DNA of 64,000 bases from Halocynthiibacter sp049608145 (GCF_049608145.1 NZ_JBMYXF010000006.1:28074-92073); one strand, 5' to 3'. Numbered from the stretch's first letter, positions 41,464-50,522 are shown. Numbers and translations are program-made. The notes: generated by a model from the letters alone, not told the origin.

Positions 41464-44307
41464 ATGACATTCCAGCAACCCCACGTGGACACTTCGCCCA
41501 AAGTATCGGACGAGATCCGCAAAACCACTTGTTACATGTGCGCCTGTCGCTGTGGCATCAATGTGCATATGAAAAAAGACGATGAAGGCGAAATGCGTGT
41601 CGCCTATATCGAAGGCAACCGTGACCACCCTGTGAACAAAGGTGTGCTTTGTGCCAAGGGTTCTGCGGGCATCATGCAGGTCAATGCACCGTCGCGTCTG
41701 AAGGCCCCTTTGAAACGTGTCGGGCCACGTGGTTCTGGTGAATTCGAAGAGATTTCCTGGGATGAAGCGCTAGAAATCGCCACCGGGCACCTGTCCCGCA
41801 TCCGTGAAAGCAACCCTGAGAAGCTGGCGTTTTTCACCGGCCGCGATCAATCCCAAAGTTTCACCGGGTTCTGGGCACAGGCTTATGGCACACCGAATTT
41901 CGCCGCCCACGGTGGGTTCTGTTCCGTCAACATGGCCGCCGCTGGCATCTACACCATGGGCGGCGCGTTTTGGGAATTTGGCCAGCCCGATTGGGATCGC
42001 AGCAAACTGTTCATGCTGTTTGGCGTGGCGGAAGACCATGATTCAAACCCGATCAAAACCGGGCTGGCCAAGCTGAAAGAACGTGGCGCAAAGATCATTG
42101 GCGTCAACCCGATCCGGTCTGGGTATAACGCCATTGCTGACGAATGGGTGGGCATCACGCCTGGCACTGATGGTTTGTTTATCCTGTCGCTGGCGCATGA
42201 ATTGCTGAAAGCCGGCAAAATTGATCTCGACTATCTGACGCGTTTCACCAACGCCCCGGTGCTTGTGAATGGCGATGAAACTTCTGACGAATTCGGCCTG
42301 CTTCTGCGCGACAAAGACGACAAATTCCTGGTCATTGATCGCGCAACCGGCAAGCCTACGGCCTTTGACAAAAAAGGCGTTAAACCTGATCTGGCGGCGA
42401 CCCATACCGTCAAAGGCATCACCCATCGTCCTGTGTTCCAGCATCTTGCGGAACGCTACATGTCCGATGAATACGCCCCCGAAGCGGTTGCGGAACGCTG
42501 TGGTATTTCCGCAGGTCGCATCCGCGCTATTGCTGCGGAACTGGCGCGTGTCGCCTTTGACGAAGCCTTTGAGATTGAACAAGAATGGACCGATTTCCGC
42601 GGTGAACAACACAAGACCATGGTGGGCCGTCCCGTGTCTTTCCACTCCATGCGCGGGATTTCAGCCCATTCCAACGGCTTCCAAACCTGCCGCGCGCTAC
42701 ATGTCTTACAAATACTGCTAGGCACCGTTGAGGTGCCTGGGGGCTTCCGCTTCAAACCACCATACCCTAAACCTGCGGAAGCCCACCCTAAACCCCATTG
42801 CAAAGTCACCCCTGGCGCCCCGCTCAATGGCCCACATTTGGGCTATGTGCAGGGTCCTGATGACTTGATGTTGAAGGAAGATGGGTCCCCTGCGCGCATC
42901 GACAAAGCCTATACTTGGGAAAACCCGATGTCGGCCCACGGGTTGATGCATATGGTGATTTCCAACGCCCACGCCGGTGATCCTTACAAGATCGACACGC
43001 TGTTTATGTATATGGCGAACATGTCTTGGAATTCCTCCATGAACACCAAAGGTGTGATGGAGATGCTGACCGATAAAGATGAAAACGGTGATTATGTGAT
43101 CCCAAATATCATCTATTCCGACGCCTATTCGTCTGAAATGGTGGCCTATGCCGATCTGATCTTGCCCGACACGACCTATCTGGAACGCCACGACTGTATT
43201 TCACTGCTGGATCGCCCGATCTGCGAAGCTGACGCCGCTGCTGACGCCATCCGTTGGCCGGTGATTGAACCTGATCGTGATGTGCGCGGCTTCCAATCTG
43301 TGCTTTGTGACCTTGGCGCACGTCTAGGCATGGCCGGATTTGTGAATGACGACGGCAGCGCGAAATACAAAGATTACGCGGATTACATCGTCAATCACGA
43401 GCGCAAACCGGGCATCGGCCCGCTGTCTGGCTTCCGGGGTGAAAATGGCGATGAATTTGGCCGTGGTGATGTGAACCCGGATCAACTGGACCGTTACATT
43501 GAAAACGGCGGTTTCGCCGTGCATCACATCCCGGAAGAGGCCGCGTTTTATAAGCCTTGGAACAATGCCTATCAGGATTGGGCTGTTAAAACAGGCATCT
43601 ATGACGCGCCGCAACCCTACCTGTTTAACCTCTATGTTGAACCCTTGCGTAAGTTCCAATTGGCCGCAGAAGGCCATGGTCATCGCCAGCCACCAGAACA
43701 CCTGCGCGAACGTATCAAGGAAACCCTGGATCCCCTGCCCGTCTGGTATCCACCCTTTGAGGACGGCAATGTCGACACGGGTGAATTCACCGTGCATGCC
43801 CTGACACAACGCCCCATGGCGATGTATCATTCTTGGGGCACGCAAAACGCTTGGCTGCGTCAGCTGCATGGGCGTAATCCTATGTATCTGCCAACTAAAA
43901 TCTTCACTGAAAAAGGTTTTGAGGATGGAGATTGGGCGCGCGTCACATCTGCCCATGGTGAGATCACAGTGCCTGTTGCCCATCACGGTGGGTTGAACGA
44001 CAACACCATCTGGACATGGAACGCGATCGGCAAACGCAAGGGGGCTTGGGCGCTTGATGAAGGCGCACCAGAGGCCACCAAAGGCTTTCTGCTGAACCAC
44101 CTCATCCACGAACTTCAGCCCCCTAAAGGTGACGGTCTGCGTTGGGCGAACTCTGATCCTGTGACGGGTCAAGCCGCCTGGTTTGATCTGCGCGTGAAGA
44201 TCGAAAAAGTCGACGGCCCACCCGAGAACAGCCAACCCGATTTCGACCCAATTAAATCCCCTGTTGGCAAGGGTCCTGAAAACCTCGCATGGAAGGTGGG
44301 CAAATGA
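41464..44307 (+). CDS. soeA: Sulfite dehydrogenase SoeA, molybdopterin subunit
   Basis: A 947-residue member of the complex iron-sulfur molybdoenzymes. An N-terminal [4Fe-4S] site is formed by C23, C26, C30 and C63. The segment GGFCSVNMA places a cysteine (C153) as probable Mo ligand, and the molydopterin-dinucleotide binding domain follows from about residue 790 (HSWGTQNAWLRQLHGRNPM). There is no Tat signal, so the active site faces the cytoplasm, as in SoeABC, where sulfite set free by Xsc is oxidised to sulfate. Formate dehydrogenase or DMSO reductase are alternatives on homology alone; the xsc-pta-exporter context settles it. AGGG lies upstream of the ATG. Confidence 0.9.
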   Translation: MTFQQPHVDTSPKVSDEIRKTTCYMCACRCGINVHMKKDDEGEMRVAYIEGNRDHPVNKGVLCAKGSAGIMQVNAPSRLKAPLKRVGPRGSGEFEEISWDEALEIATGHLSRIRESNPEKLAFFTGRDQSQSFTGFWAQAYGTPNFAAHGGFCSVNMAAAGIYTMGGAFWEFGQPDWDRSKLFMLFGVAEDHDSNPIKTGLAKLKERGAKIIGVNPIRSGYNAIADEWVGITPGTDGLFILSLAHELLKAGKIDLDYLTRFTNAPVLVNGDETSDEFGLLLRDKDDKFLVIDRATGKPTAFDKKGVKPDLAATHTVKGITHRPVFQHLAERYMSDEYAPEAVAERCGISAGRIRAIAAELARVAFDEAFEIEQEWTDFRGEQHKTMVGRPVSFHSMRGISAHSNGFQTCRALHVLQILLGTVEVPGGFRFKPPYPKPAEAHPKPHCKVTPGAPLNGPHLGYVQGPDDLMLKEDGSPARIDKAYTWENPMSAHGLMHMVISNAHAGDPYKIDTLFMYMANMSWNSSMNTKGVMEMLTDKDENGDYVIPNIIYSDAYSSEMVAYADLILPDTTYLERHDCISLLDRPICEADAAADAIRWPVIEPDRDVRGFQSVLCDLGARLGMAGFVNDDGSAKYKDYADYIVNHERKPGIGPLSGFRGENGDEFGRGDVNPDQLDRYIENGGFAVHHIPEEAAFYKPWNNAYQDWAVKTGIYDAPQPYLFNLYVEPLRKFQLAAEGHGHRQPPEHLRERIKETLDPLPVWYPPFEDGNVDTGEFTVHALTQRPMAMYHSWGTQNAWLRQLHGRNPMYLPTKIFTEKGFEDGDWARVTSAHGEITVPVAHHGGLNDNTIWTWNAIGKRKGAWALDEGAPEATKGFLLNHLIHELQPPKGDGLRWANSDPVTGQAAWFDLRVKIEKVDGPPENSQPDFDPIKSPVGKGPENLAWKVGK

Positions 44308-44311
44308 TCCT

Positions 44312-44366
44312 CTTTCATCTTGCCCAAAATACTCCGGGGGTCCGGGGGCTGGCCCCCGGCTCCGTC
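44312..44366 (+). repeat. GC-rich hairpin repeat between soeA and soeB
   Basis: The 79-base soeA-soeB gap contains TTGCCCAAAATACTCCGGGG followed by CCGGGGG-CTGG-CCCCCGG (44342-44359). From general knowledge, this A/T box plus GC palindrome recurs in intergenic regions of many Rhodobacteraceae. The stem is very strong but has no T-run; it may stabilise the upstream mRNA end and set the subunit ratio. Confidence 0.65.
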
Positions 44367-44386
44367 ACATCAGCCAGGAGACCGCT

Positions 44387-45133
44387 ATGACCGCACTCCC
44401 CGCCACGACCACCCGTAAACTTGGCCTGGTCATCGATCTTGATACCTGTGTTGGCTGTCATGCTTGCGTGATTTCCTGCAAAGGTTGGAACACCGAAAAC
44501 TATGGCGCGCCCTTGTCGGATCAAGACGCTTATGGGGCCAACCCATCGGGCACATTCCTGAACCGTGTGCATGCCTTTGAGGTCAAGCCAGACACAGGCC
44601 CGGCCCAAACCATTCACTTTCCGAAATCCTGTCTACATTGCGAGGACGCCCCCTGCGTCACCGTTTGCCCGACAGGTGCCAGCTATAAACGCGTGGAAGA
44701 CGGCATTGTTTTGGTTAACGAGCAGGACTGCATCGGCTGTGGCCTTTGTGCTTGGTCCTGCCCATATGGCGCACGTGAATTGGACAAAGCCGAAGGTGTG
44801 ATGAAGAAATGCACTCTTTGCGTTGACCGGATTTACAACGAAAACCTGCCCGAGGTGGATCGCGAACCAACCTGCGTGCGCACCTGCCCCGCAAACGCGC
44901 GTCACTTCGGTGACTTCGCCGATCCCGAAAGCAACGTTTCCAAACTAACACGTGAACGTGGCGGCATGGATCTGATGCCCGAACAAGGCACGAAACCCGT
45001 CAACAAATATCTTCCCCCACGTCCCAAGGACACGATGGAAGAAATTGATATTCTTGCCCCCCTGCTTGCGCCTGTCGCCACTGAAACCAAAGGCTTCCTT
45101 GGTTGGCTTGATAAAGCTCTGGAGAAACTCTGA
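44387..45133 (+). CDS. soeB: Sulfite dehydrogenase SoeB, iron-sulfur subunit
   Basis: Electron-transfer subunit of 248 residues from ATG 44387 (CAGGAG six bases upstream). Four cysteine groups for four [4Fe-4S] clusters are seen: CVGCHACVISC, CLHCEDAPCVTVCPTG, CIGCGLCAWSCPYG, and CTLCVDR with CVRTCPANA. It passes electrons from SoeA to the membrane subunit SoeC. No signal peptide, consistent with a cytoplasmic location. Its stop overlaps the soeC start by one base. Confidence 0.92.
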   Translation: MTALPATTTRKLGLVIDLDTCVGCHACVISCKGWNTENYGAPLSDQDAYGANPSGTFLNRVHAFEVKPDTGPAQTIHFPKSCLHCEDAPCVTVCPTGASYKRVEDGIVLVNEQDCIGCGLCAWSCPYGARELDKAEGVMKKCTLCVDRIYNENLPEVDREPTCVRTCPANARHFGDFADPESNVSKLTRERGGMDLMPEQGTKPVNKYLPPRPKDTMEEIDILAPLLAPVATETKGFLGWLDKALEKL

Positions 45134-46008
45134 TGCATCCGGCACCCTCTGTAATCCTCTTTACCGCCCTTTCGGGTCTCGGCTTTGGCCTTCTGGCATT
45201 TTTGGGCATGGGCCTGCCTGATGTCACGGGCTGGGTCGCCTTTGTCTTCTTCTTTATCGCCTTCGCCCTGTCGGTTGGCGGGCTTCTGGCGTCGACCTTC
45301 CACCTGGGCAATCCCAAGAACGCCATGAAGGCCTTTAGCCAATGGAAAACCAGCTGGTTGTCACGCGAAGGCTGCCTTGCTGTGGCGTCACTTATGTTGA
45401 TGGGCGTCTATGCAATCGGCGTGATCTTCTTTGACACGAAACTGGCACAGATCGGTTGGATCGGCGCACTTTTGTCCATCAGCACAGTCTTCACGACCTC
45501 AATGATCTATGCACAACTGCCAACCATCCCGCGTTGGAACCACCCGCTGACCAGCGCGTATTTCCTGTCGCTTTCCATCGCGGGTGGGGCCTTATTGGCA
45601 GGTCAAGCAACCGCCGCAGGCGTGCTTTTGCTGATCGCAGGGGCTGTGCAGTTGGTCACATGGGTCGACGGTGACAAACGCTTTGCCCAACGTGGTCACA
45701 CGATTGAAACGGCAACGGGTCTTGGTGATATCGGCAAGGTTCGGATGTTTGAACCGCCGCACACGGGCACCAACTATCTGCTGCATGAAATGGTCTATGT
45801 GGTGGCACGTAAACACGCGCAAAAGCTGCGGATCATCGCGCTTGTGTTGATGGTCGCCCTGCCCGCTGCAATCTTGTTGCTGCTGCCGACCAACCACGTC
45901 ATGGCGCTTATCGCTGTGATCAGCCACATCGCTGGCGTCTTCGCGTCACGTTGGTTGTTCTTTGCAGAAGCCGAACACGTGATCGGTCTCTATTACGACA
46001 AACGCTAA
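45133..46008 (+). CDS. soeC: Sulfite dehydrogenase SoeC, membrane anchor (DmsC-like)
   Basis: A 291-residue integral membrane subunit with eight predicted helices, DmsC/NrfD type, that anchors SoeAB and hands electrons to the quinone pool. STFHLGNPKNAMKAFSQWKTSWLSREG (about 55-81, shown in part) matches the DmsC segment HLGxPxxAxxAxxxxxxSWLSRE. Its stop is followed by a long bidirectional terminator, marking the end of the xsc-soeC unit. Confidence 0.9.
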   Translation: MHPAPSVILFTALSGLGFGLLAFLGMGLPDVTGWVAFVFFFIAFALSVGGLLASTFHLGNPKNAMKAFSQWKTSWLSREGCLAVASLMLMGVYAIGVIFFDTKLAQIGWIGALLSISTVFTTSMIYAQLPTIPRWNHPLTSAYFLSLSIAGGALLAGQATAAGVLLLIAGAVQLVTWVDGDKRFAQRGHTIETATGLGDIGKVRMFEPPHTGTNYLLHEMVYVVARKHAQKLRIIALVLMVALPAAILLLLPTNHVMALIAVISHIAGVFASRWLFFAEAEHVIGLYYDKR

Positions 46009-46038
46009 AACGGACGCGATCCCGTTTTATTGCAAATA

Positions 46039-46075
46039 AAACGCCCCGGAAACTTCCAAAGTTTTCGGGGCGTTT
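46039..46075. terminator. Bidirectional terminator soeC / hemC
   Basis: A 16-bp stem (AAACGCCCCGGAAACT with AGTTTTCGGGGCGTTT, one wobble) around a five-base loop, with A-runs and T-runs at the ends, serves both convergent genes. Confidence 0.88.
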
Positions 46076-46080
46076 CGTAT

Positions 46081-47037
46081 TTAGTTACGCCAGTCGAAGA
46101 AATCTTTGGGGGCCGCAGCAAGCAGACGTTCGCCCAAGGCACGCCCCAATTCAGCACCCTCAGAAATTGGCGCGATGCCTTCTTCACACATTTTCTCTGA
46201 TCCATCCGGGCGCAGGATTTCGCTGCGCAAATGGATCTGCTCACCATTCAGAACCGCCAAAGCGCCAATCGGCGTTTCACAAGACCCATCCAGTGTCATC
46301 AAAAACGCACGTTCCGCCGCAAGACGTTGCCCGGTTTGCGTATTATGGATCGCGTCCAGCATGGTTTGCGCGCGGGTGTCATCTTGGCGGCGTTCAATGC
46401 CAATGGCACCCTGAGCAACGGCGGGCAAAAGATCATCAACTTCGATCGCGTGTTTTGGTACATCCAGCCCCAAACGGTTCAATCCCGCCATGGCAAGGAA
46501 GGTCGCATCGGCAACGTCATTGCCCAGTTTTTTCAAGCGCGTCTGCACATTGCCGCGAAATTCGACCACGTTCAGATCCGGCCGCGTGTTCAACAATTGC
46601 GCCCGACGCCGCAGCGACGATGTGCCAACAGTCGCGCCTTTTGGCAGGTCCGCAATGCCCGCGTATTTCAGCGACACAAACGCATCCCGCACATCTTCAC
46701 GCGGCAGATAACAATCCAGGATCAACCCCTCAGGCTGCACTGTCGGCATGTCCTTCATGGAATGCACCGCGATATCGATGCCGCCGGACAAAAGCGCCTC
46801 TTCGATCTCTTTGGTGAACAGGCCCTTGTTGCCGATTTCTTTCAACGGGCGGTCCGCATCAATCAGCTGACGATTGTCGCCTGATGTTTGGATCACGCAA
46901 ATCTCAAACGCGTCTTCCACCAGATCAAACGCCGCCATCAAGCGCGCACGGGTCTCATGGGCCTGCGCCAGCGCAAGGGGGGATCCACGGGTGCCGATTT
47001 TCAGCGGTGAGGCGGGGGTGGGAAGCGTCAATGTCAT
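46081..47037 (-). CDS. hemC: Porphobilinogen deaminase (hydroxymethylbilane synthase)
   Basis: Builds hydroxymethylbilane from four porphobilinogens in haem and bacteriochlorophyll synthesis. From ATG 47037 the protein has 318 residues. N-terminal KIGTRGSPLALAQA, the arginine-rich GTSSLRRRAQL and the cofactor cysteine in LDGSCETPIGALA are visible. A GTG at 47061 would add eight residues but lacks conservation. Divergent from hemE, the usual arrangement in this group. Confidence 0.96.
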   Translation of the reverse strand: MTLTLPTPASPLKIGTRGSPLALAQAHETRARLMAAFDLVEDAFEICVIQTSGDNRQLIDADRPLKEIGNKGLFTKEIEEALLSGGIDIAVHSMKDMPTVQPEGLILDCYLPREDVRDAFVSLKYAGIADLPKGATVGTSSLRRRAQLLNTRPDLNVVEFRGNVQTRLKKLGNDVADATFLAMAGLNRLGLDVPKHAIEVDDLLPAVAQGAIGIERRQDDTRAQTMLDAIHNTQTGQRLAAERAFLMTLDGSCETPIGALAVLNGEQIHLRSEILRPDGSEKMCEEGIAPISEGAELGRALGERLLAAAPKDFFDWRN

Positions 47038-47158
47038 TCCCCCATTTAACCCCGAAAACACCTACTGACAATGGGGTTTGCGGGGGGCGCGACAGTTGTT
47101 CCCTTGACATCACGCCGCCTGCGGGTGAGGCAGGGGCAACAGAGGAAAGGCGCATATC

Positions 47159-48193
47159 ATGGCACAGCAGAAAACCATCCTGAAAGCACTCGCAGGCGAA
47201 ACGCAGGACGTGCCCCCCATTTGGATGATGCGTCAGGCTGGCCGCTATCTGCCTGAATATCGTGCGACGCGCGCGCAGGCCGGTGATTTCCTGTCACTGT
47301 GCTATAATCCAGAACTCGCAGCAGAAGTCACATTGCAGCCGATCCGGCGTTACGGCTTTGATGCGTCCATCCTATTTGCTGATATTTTGCTTATTCCACA
47401 GGCTCTTGGCGCTGATCTTTGGTTCGTCACCGGCGAAGGCCCGCGCCTGTCTACCATCACATCCATGGAAGGTGTTGATGCGCTGCGCCCGGTGGATGAG
47501 ATCGACGCGACCCTGTCCCCAATCTATGAAACCGTAAAAATCTTGGCGTCTGAGCTGCCCAAAGAAACCACTTTGATCGGCTTTGCGGGCGCGCCCTGGA
47601 CCGTTGCGACCTATATGATCGCAGGCCGTGGCACACCGGATCAAGGCCCGGCGCATTTGTTAAAAAACGAGAACCCCGCCGCCTTTGACGCGTTGATGGC
47701 GAAAATCACCGCGGCAACCATCGAATATCTAGCCGCCCAAATTGAGGCCGGGGCAGAAGTTGTGAAACTGTTCGACAGCTGGGCAGGTTCCCTGAAAGGT
47801 ACAGATTTCCAACGCTACGCGCTGCAACCTGCCAAGGAAATCATCACAGCCCTGAAGGCACGCTACCCCCACACACCCGTCATCGCTTTCCCACGTGAAG
47901 CGGGCGCTGGATACATCGGTTTTTCCAATGCCACAGGTGCCGATTGCCTGGCGATCGACAATTCCATCAGTGCGGAATGGGCGGCTGAAAACCTTCAGAT
48001 CGATGGCTGTGTTCAGGGCAACTTGGCGTCAAAACACATGGTCACAGGCGGTGAAAAACTGGTGTCTGAAACCAAACGCATCTGTGCGGCCCTGAAGAAT
48101 GGTCCGCATATTTTCAACCTGGGTCACGGTATCACACCGGATGCTGATCCGGACAATGTGCAGCGAATGATTGACGCGGTACGCGAGGGGTAA
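47159..48193 (+). CDS. hemE: Uroporphyrinogen decarboxylase
   Basis: Decarboxylates uroporphyrinogen III to coproporphyrinogen III. Of 344 residues, PPIWMMRQAGRYLPEYR (about 20-36) is signature 1 with the catalytic arginines, FADILLIPQALG carries the key aspartate and GFAGAPWTVATYM is signature 2. GAGGAAAGG precedes the ATG. It abuts the stop of the convergent MFS gene with no spacer. Confidence 0.97.
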   Translation: MAQQKTILKALAGETQDVPPIWMMRQAGRYLPEYRATRAQAGDFLSLCYNPELAAEVTLQPIRRYGFDASILFADILLIPQALGADLWFVTGEGPRLSTITSMEGVDALRPVDEIDATLSPIYETVKILASELPKETTLIGFAGAPWTVATYMIAGRGTPDQGPAHLLKNENPAAFDALMAKITAATIEYLAAQIEAGAEVVKLFDSWAGSLKGTDFQRYALQPAKEIITALKARYPHTPVIAFPREAGAGYIGFSNATGADCLAIDNSISAEWAAENLQIDGCVQGNLASKHMVTGGEKLVSETKRICAALKNGPHIFNLGHGITPDADPDNVQRMIDAVREG

Positions 48194-49534
48194 TCACCCT
48201 TTCACAGGCCAGGTTTTATGTTCATCGTCAATCACATAAGGATGACGATGAACCCAGCCCGCATCCGTTTTGACGGCCCCTTGCAAGTGGGGGTGATCTT
48301 CGGGAAGATCCGTGTGGCTGTGCTCTGGATCACGCGTGGCGCCGGCCGGCCAAAGCAGTTGCGCGGCCATCACTGAAGCGATCGCGATTGCGCCCATGAC
48401 GAGCATCACAATACCGACGCCAAATGCAGCGCCTAGAAATCCTGCCAAAGGGTAGGCGATCAGCCAACACGCGTGTGACAGGGCGAATTGTGCGGCGAAT
48501 AAAGCGGGGCGATCTGCGTCGGATGAAGAACGCTGCAAAAGACGACCTGAGGGGGTCATAATGACGGCTTGAAGAAAGCCCACAGCGGCCCAAATACCCA
48601 GGAAAACGCCCCAAGCAGGCCAGGCGGCAGACACCACAAACGCCCCCAGAAGCGACATCACCACAGCACTGCCAAACCCAGCCGCAATCATAATGAAACG
48701 ATCCGCAATCTTATCAAGGACACGGGGCAAGACCAAGGCCGCGATCATCGACCCGGCACCGGCAGCACCAAGCGCAACAGCCAGCGCACCTTCATCCAAA
48801 CCGTAGACACTGCGCACGATGATAACCGTGTTGACGATCACAATCGATCCAGTCGCGGAAATCGCCATATTCAGGCACAAAAGCCCCCGCAAACGTGGCG
48901 TCGCAAGGTAAATCCGACTGCCCCTTAAAACGCGTTCGCGAAAGCTTTGTGCCTGTGCGGACGGGCTGTGGGGCAGCTTTGCATTCCAGACCAAAATGGC
49001 GGAAATAACAAAGCCAAAACAAGTACCTATAAAGAGAGACGTGTATGTCATCACGGTCAAAAGCAAGGCCGCAAGTGCCGGGCTGAGCAGGCTTTCTAAA
49101 TCATAGGCCAGACGCGACAGACTGAGGGCGCGGGTGTAGTCGCCTTCTTTTTTAAAGATCGACGGGATCACCGCTTGAAACACCGGCGAGAAGGTCGCAG
49201 AGGCGAGTTGCAATAAGAAAACCAAGATGTAAATCTGCCAAACCTCAGAGACGAATGGCAAGGCAAGCGCCACCAATGCGCGAAATAAATCGGCCGCAAT
49301 CAGCACCGTTTTTCGAGGAACAGAGACCAATAACGCCTGGGTAATAGGGCCGAAAAACACATAGGCGATCATCTTGATTGTCAGGGCTAAACCCAACACC
49401 TGACCGGCATTTTCACCGGCAATATCCCATGCAATCAGACCAAGGGCGACGGTCAAAAGCCCGGTCCCGAGCAAGGCCACAATTTGCGCGCTATAGAGAC
49501 GCGCATAGGTCGGATTTCTGAGGACATTCAGCAT
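48194..49534 (-). CDS. MFS exporter with His-rich C-terminal tail
   Basis: Inner-membrane transporter of about 446 residues from ATG 49534 (MLNVLRNPTYARLYSAQ, a common MFS-exporter start); a GTG upstream would add 35 unconserved residues. About 12 hydrophobic segments are followed by a soluble tail of about 50 residues with seven histidines (EHSHTDLPEDHPH, WVHRHPYVIDDEH). His-rich tails occur in nickel and other metal exporters (NreB type), so a metal substrate is plausible but unproven. Four ATGCA repeats at 11-base steps lie about 90 bases upstream (49623-49666). Confidence 0.78.
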   Translation of the reverse strand: MLNVLRNPTYARLYSAQIVALLGTGLLTVALGLIAWDIAGENAGQVLGLALTIKMIAYVFFGPITQALLVSVPRKTVLIAADLFRALVALALPFVSEVWQIYILVFLLQLASATFSPVFQAVIPSIFKKEGDYTRALSLSRLAYDLESLLSPALAALLLTVMTYTSLFIGTCFGFVISAILVWNAKLPHSPSAQAQSFRERVLRGSRIYLATPRLRGLLCLNMAISATGSIVIVNTVIIVRSVYGLDEGALAVALGAAGAGSMIAALVLPRVLDKIADRFIMIAAGFGSAVVMSLLGAFVVSAAWPAWGVFLGIWAAVGFLQAVIMTPSGRLLQRSSSDADRPALFAAQFALSHACWLIAYPLAGFLGAAFGVGIVMLVMGAIAIASVMAAQLLWPAGATRDPEHSHTDLPEDHPHLQGAVKTDAGWVHRHPYVIDDEHKTWPVKG

Positions 49535-49622
49535 GGGGGAATCGCATGGTTGGCTTTTGGCTGGCCCTATTTCCGCATGAAAATGGACCCGCTGCAAGGG
49601 CTCATTCTGGGGGGAATATAGG

Positions 49623-49666
49623 ATGCACAACCCATGCACATCCTATGCATAAACCATGCATATAAA
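49623..49666. repeat. Four tandem 11-bp repeats (ATGCAYAWMCC-like)
   Basis: ATGCA occurs at 49623, 49634, 49645 and 49656, exactly 11 bases apart, within units ATGCACAACCC, ATGCACATCCT, ATGCATAAACC and ATGCATATAAA. Placed on one face of the helix in front of the MFS gene, they look like a cooperative binding array. Confidence 0.6.
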
Positions 49667-49802
49667 TTGTATACAGGGATGAGCCTAAGCGCTGTGGAAA
49701 GTAGTCCAATGGCACAGCCGCAACGAATGGCAGGAATGAAACCAAATTGACCGATGCTGCACAATCATCCATTGTCAGCTTTGAAACAAATTAGAAGTAT
49801 GA

Positions 49803-50522
49803 TTGGAAAATCTGGTGAGCAAGGAACTTACAGAAAATGAGAATACCCTCCTGCGAACCGCTGCCTATTGGCTACGTGGCGAGATGGTATTGCGGCTCGC
49901 AGACGCTTCACCTTCGCAGGAGCTTCTTCACGATTCAGCACAAAGCAACTTCGAGATAAGTTGCGACGCGCTAGAACGAGTAGGCCTATTTATTTCTGAA
50001 GGTGATTATTGGCGCGTAAAAGATTCTAAAAACGATCACTCTGTCTTTGCAGGCCAACACACACGCAGTGACCTAGATCATCTTCTTGATGGGTTCGCCT
50101 GCCATTCTAGCTATGTTCGTGATCTATATCGGCACCATGAAGCGGTTACGCCAACAAACAATGCTTTGCGAGACGTTTGCCTGGCAATGGTGAAATGCGG
50201 ATACATGGAGTGTATTTCCCCGAAGGCGTTTGAATGGACCGACGAATTTGGCCCTTGGTTGGTCCGTCACGGCGCTTGGAGATTAGATGAGTTTGAGGCT
50301 GCTTCGCAAGCTGATGTAGATAGGGTTCTCGCAACAATTCCTGCTGATGCGAAAGAGCGACTTTCAAGCTCTACCTGTGGCGATTCACCTAATTTTGTAC
50401 GATGCTTCTTTGCACAATGGATTGATGGAAAGTGGGAGGATGGCGAATGGCGACTGGCACCTAACGACGACTGGGACATATGTCTAGCTGCAGCACTTTA
50501 CGCGGAGCTACATGGAAAATGA
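49803..50522 (+). CDS. Hypothetical protein, 239 aa (orphan)
   Basis: A TTG-started frame (a GTG four codons on is an alternative) encoding an acidic, mainly helical soluble protein with many Trp and Cys residues and no membrane segment or signal peptide. The N-terminal half (residues 10-75) looks like a winged-helix fold (LLRTAAYWLRG..., SCDALERVGLFISEGDYWRV), and the C-terminus ends DDWDICLAAALYAELHG. The region is AT-richer than hemE or hemF on either side, which hints at horizontal gain. I recognise no family and assign no function. Confidence 0.6.
   Translation: MENLVSKELTENENTLLRTAAYWLRGEMVLRLADASPSQELLHDSAQSNFEISCDALERVGLFISEGDYWRVKDSKNDHSVFAGQHTRSDLDHLLDGFACHSSYVRDLYRHHEAVTPTNNALRDVCLAMVKCGYMECISPKAFEWTDEFGPWLVRHGAWRLDEFEAASQADVDRVLATIPADAKERLSSSTCGDSPNFVRCFFAQWIDGKWEDGEWRLAPNDDWDICLAAALYAELHGK

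Noticed and set aside
41464..46008. soeABC considered as formate dehydrogenase or DMSO reductase
   Set aside because: No Tat signal, no selenocysteine, a cysteine at the presumed Mo-ligand place, and direct linkage to xsc-pta and a sulfur-anion exporter favour sulfite dehydrogenase.
47104..47158. TTGACA upstream of hemE as promoter
   Set aside because: A consensus -35 is present at 47104-47109 but no acceptable -10 element follows at 16-18 bases.
49623..49666. ATGCA repeats considered as plasmid iterons or an origin
   Set aside because: Only four 11-bp units, no rep or par gene and no DnaA boxes nearby; surrounding genes are chromosomal housekeeping.
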